A stretch of 64,000 nt of DNA, taken from Macrotrachela quadricornifera (lineage: Eukaryota; Rotifera; Eurotatoria; Philodinida; Philodinidae). This document shows, one piece after another, positions 62,470 to 64,000 of this stretch. Position 1 is the first letter of the stretch, and each line of letters begins with the position of its first letter. Position numbers and translations under genes: made by a program. The stretch spans positions 352,681 through 416,680 of the forward strand of contig JAJEKB010020262.1 in assembly GCA_022393335.1 (NCBI GenBank). Reading direction: 5' to 3'. The notes under the pieces were generated by a model. It was not told the origin of the DNA and searched no databases. It worked only from the letters and a program-made list of their open reading frames with translations.

Positions 62470-64000
62470 CTCCCGTCCTCCTATAATATAAAAATTCTTT
62501 TGGAAAATTTTCCGCCAGAGAAATTTTTTCCATCAGAAAAAGTTTTTTCTGAGTGTTGTTTGCATTAACATAATATAAGGCCCAGAGTCTGTGTATTATG
62601 AGGGGAGAAAGTTTATTCATACTGTGAGAACCTACTTCAAAAGCGACTCCTGTAATTTCCTGAGAAAGTCATTCGATCTTATTCAAAATCAGAGAGGTAT
62701 TTTAGATTTGTACTAAATGCATCAAGTTGCATTGGATAGAATATTTTATATTTTTATAAGGATCTGTCTGTCACTTGACAATTATACATGATACAATTTT
62801 AAGACTGGTTAAACAATATTTTGAATAAATATTCAGATCGAAAATTTGAAACATTCACATATTTATACTGTCATGCAACCAACAGACTATGTTTGCTACT
62901 TTAATTCACTCCAGATAAAGGCTTCAACAACGAATTTCAGTTGCTTCTGGTACGTACTACACAACTGTTTATTCACAAGGGGCAAAGTTTGGTGAGCAAA
63001 GTTCCTGTTATCTGCCACCCACATTACCAGGTAACAGTAACGGAAACTTTCTGCACTTTATAAAAGAAAAACCGTTTCTCAAAAATAATAATAATAATCT
63101 ATAAAGTTTGATCGAAGCTTTTCCAAGTAGGAAAACAAATCTCTACGGACCAATTTTTTCTTTTTGTAGACTTAAGGATTTCACTAAAAAACGGCTGTTT
63201 TTGTGAAAAAATAACGATATTTAACAAAGTTTGATGAGAAACTATTAAAATCTCGCAATAGTATTCTACGAATCAGTTCTCGGTTTTGAGTAGTGTCACA
63301 TATCCCCAATTTGAGAGATGGCATTGCATCTCCCGCGAAAGATACGGCATCTACAAAATGTGGCATATCTGACATTATTGTCGATTTTGTAAATTTTGGA
63401 TCTTTTGAAATGGAAAAACCACGAAACTCTAGAACTGGTCCACAGAATCTTATTCCTCGGCCCCAAAAATCGTTGATCATACTTTATAAAATTTTGTCGC
63501 TCTAGAAAAACGCACTCTTCGAGATCAAGCCAGAAAGTTCTATCATCAGTTACTTGATAACATAACAGTAATTTCTCTCCCCTAAGCAAAGTACATTTTT
63601 TATTAAATTTGAAAGATTCGAACCACCTTATCTAGCAGTATATCCAGTTCGATGATAAGTAAGGCACTCTAAAAAATTTAAAATAACCTATCCAGTACAA
63701 CTTGATGTGCTCAGCATGAATCTCAAATACATCTTTGATGTTGAACGAGACTAGATAACTTTCTGAGGGAATAAATTTAGTCACTTCCTAAATCAGCCAT
63801 CATAGAATGTGAGCTATTTAAATTTGATTCGAGGGCTTTTAAGCCTTGGTATTTAATACCTATAGTTTGAATCAATGCATTTGCAAATGTTTTGTAGCCG
63901 AGAAAAGTTCATAAGTTTTGAAAAGTTTCTGAACACAGACAATCAAAATGTTGTCAAGTGAATATTAAAATATTGAATATATCTATATTCGTTGTTTACA
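62470..64000. other. Right-edge stretch, no assigned gene
   Basis: Mostly AT-rich. Sequence 63184-63590 is open on both strands for about 70-98 codons and slightly richer in G+C, but I see no domain, splice logic or family motif. It could be a decayed repeat or an unrecognised exon. Confidence 0.35.

Overview
The window is AT-rich animal DNA with small spliced introns, many mobile elements and a seven-repeat FG-GAP protein. The best fit is a bdelloid rotifer (Rotaria/Didymodactylos-like); this rests on my recognition of the protein types, not on a search.

The main result is that almost the whole window reads as ONE minus-strand gene. Twelve exons between 61341 and 3020 (5,418 nt of CDS in about 58.3 kb) join through GT-AG introns. 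All eleven junctions keep the reading frame. The predicted protein has 1,805 residues from the first candidate Met. It holds three tandem copies of one unit (cytoplasmic linker, TM, Cys-rich ectodomain, TM), then a seventh TM, then a seven-bladed FG-GAP/VCBS beta-propeller. I do not recognise the repeated unit as a named family. Three introns are tiny (47, 64 and 85 bp) and eight are huge (3.4-11.6 kb). Exon 1 has the phase and content of the internal linker exons, so the gene may continue beyond the right edge.

The long introns are stores of mobile DNA. Intron 11 (4195-12249) has a foldback whose right arm was hit by a 1.28-kb element rich in ACGCG motifs, a second foldback, and an apparently intact five-exon MULE with FLYWCH finger, TIRs and 8-bp TSD. 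Intron 9 has an RTE-type LINE with a 14-bp TSD and one nonsense codon. Intron 8 has a foldback and two nested hAT-type elements with 8-bp TSDs. Intron 7 has a composite repeat with a nested foldback. Intron 6 has a foldback running into a 400-N gap. Intron 5 has small foldbacks, an 80-bp hAT MITE and a decayed Harbinger-like element. Intron 2 has a large foldback splitting a minisatellite, a diverged duplication and a 1.38-kb palindrome. Intron 1 has a piggyBac pseudogene. All four coding elements are antisense to the host gene.

Downstream of the gene (1-3019) is AT-rich DNA with a nested inverted-repeat element. Upstream (61352-64000) is a hAT-type MITE and otherwise unassigned sequence. No rRNA, CRISPR or confident functional tRNA was seen.
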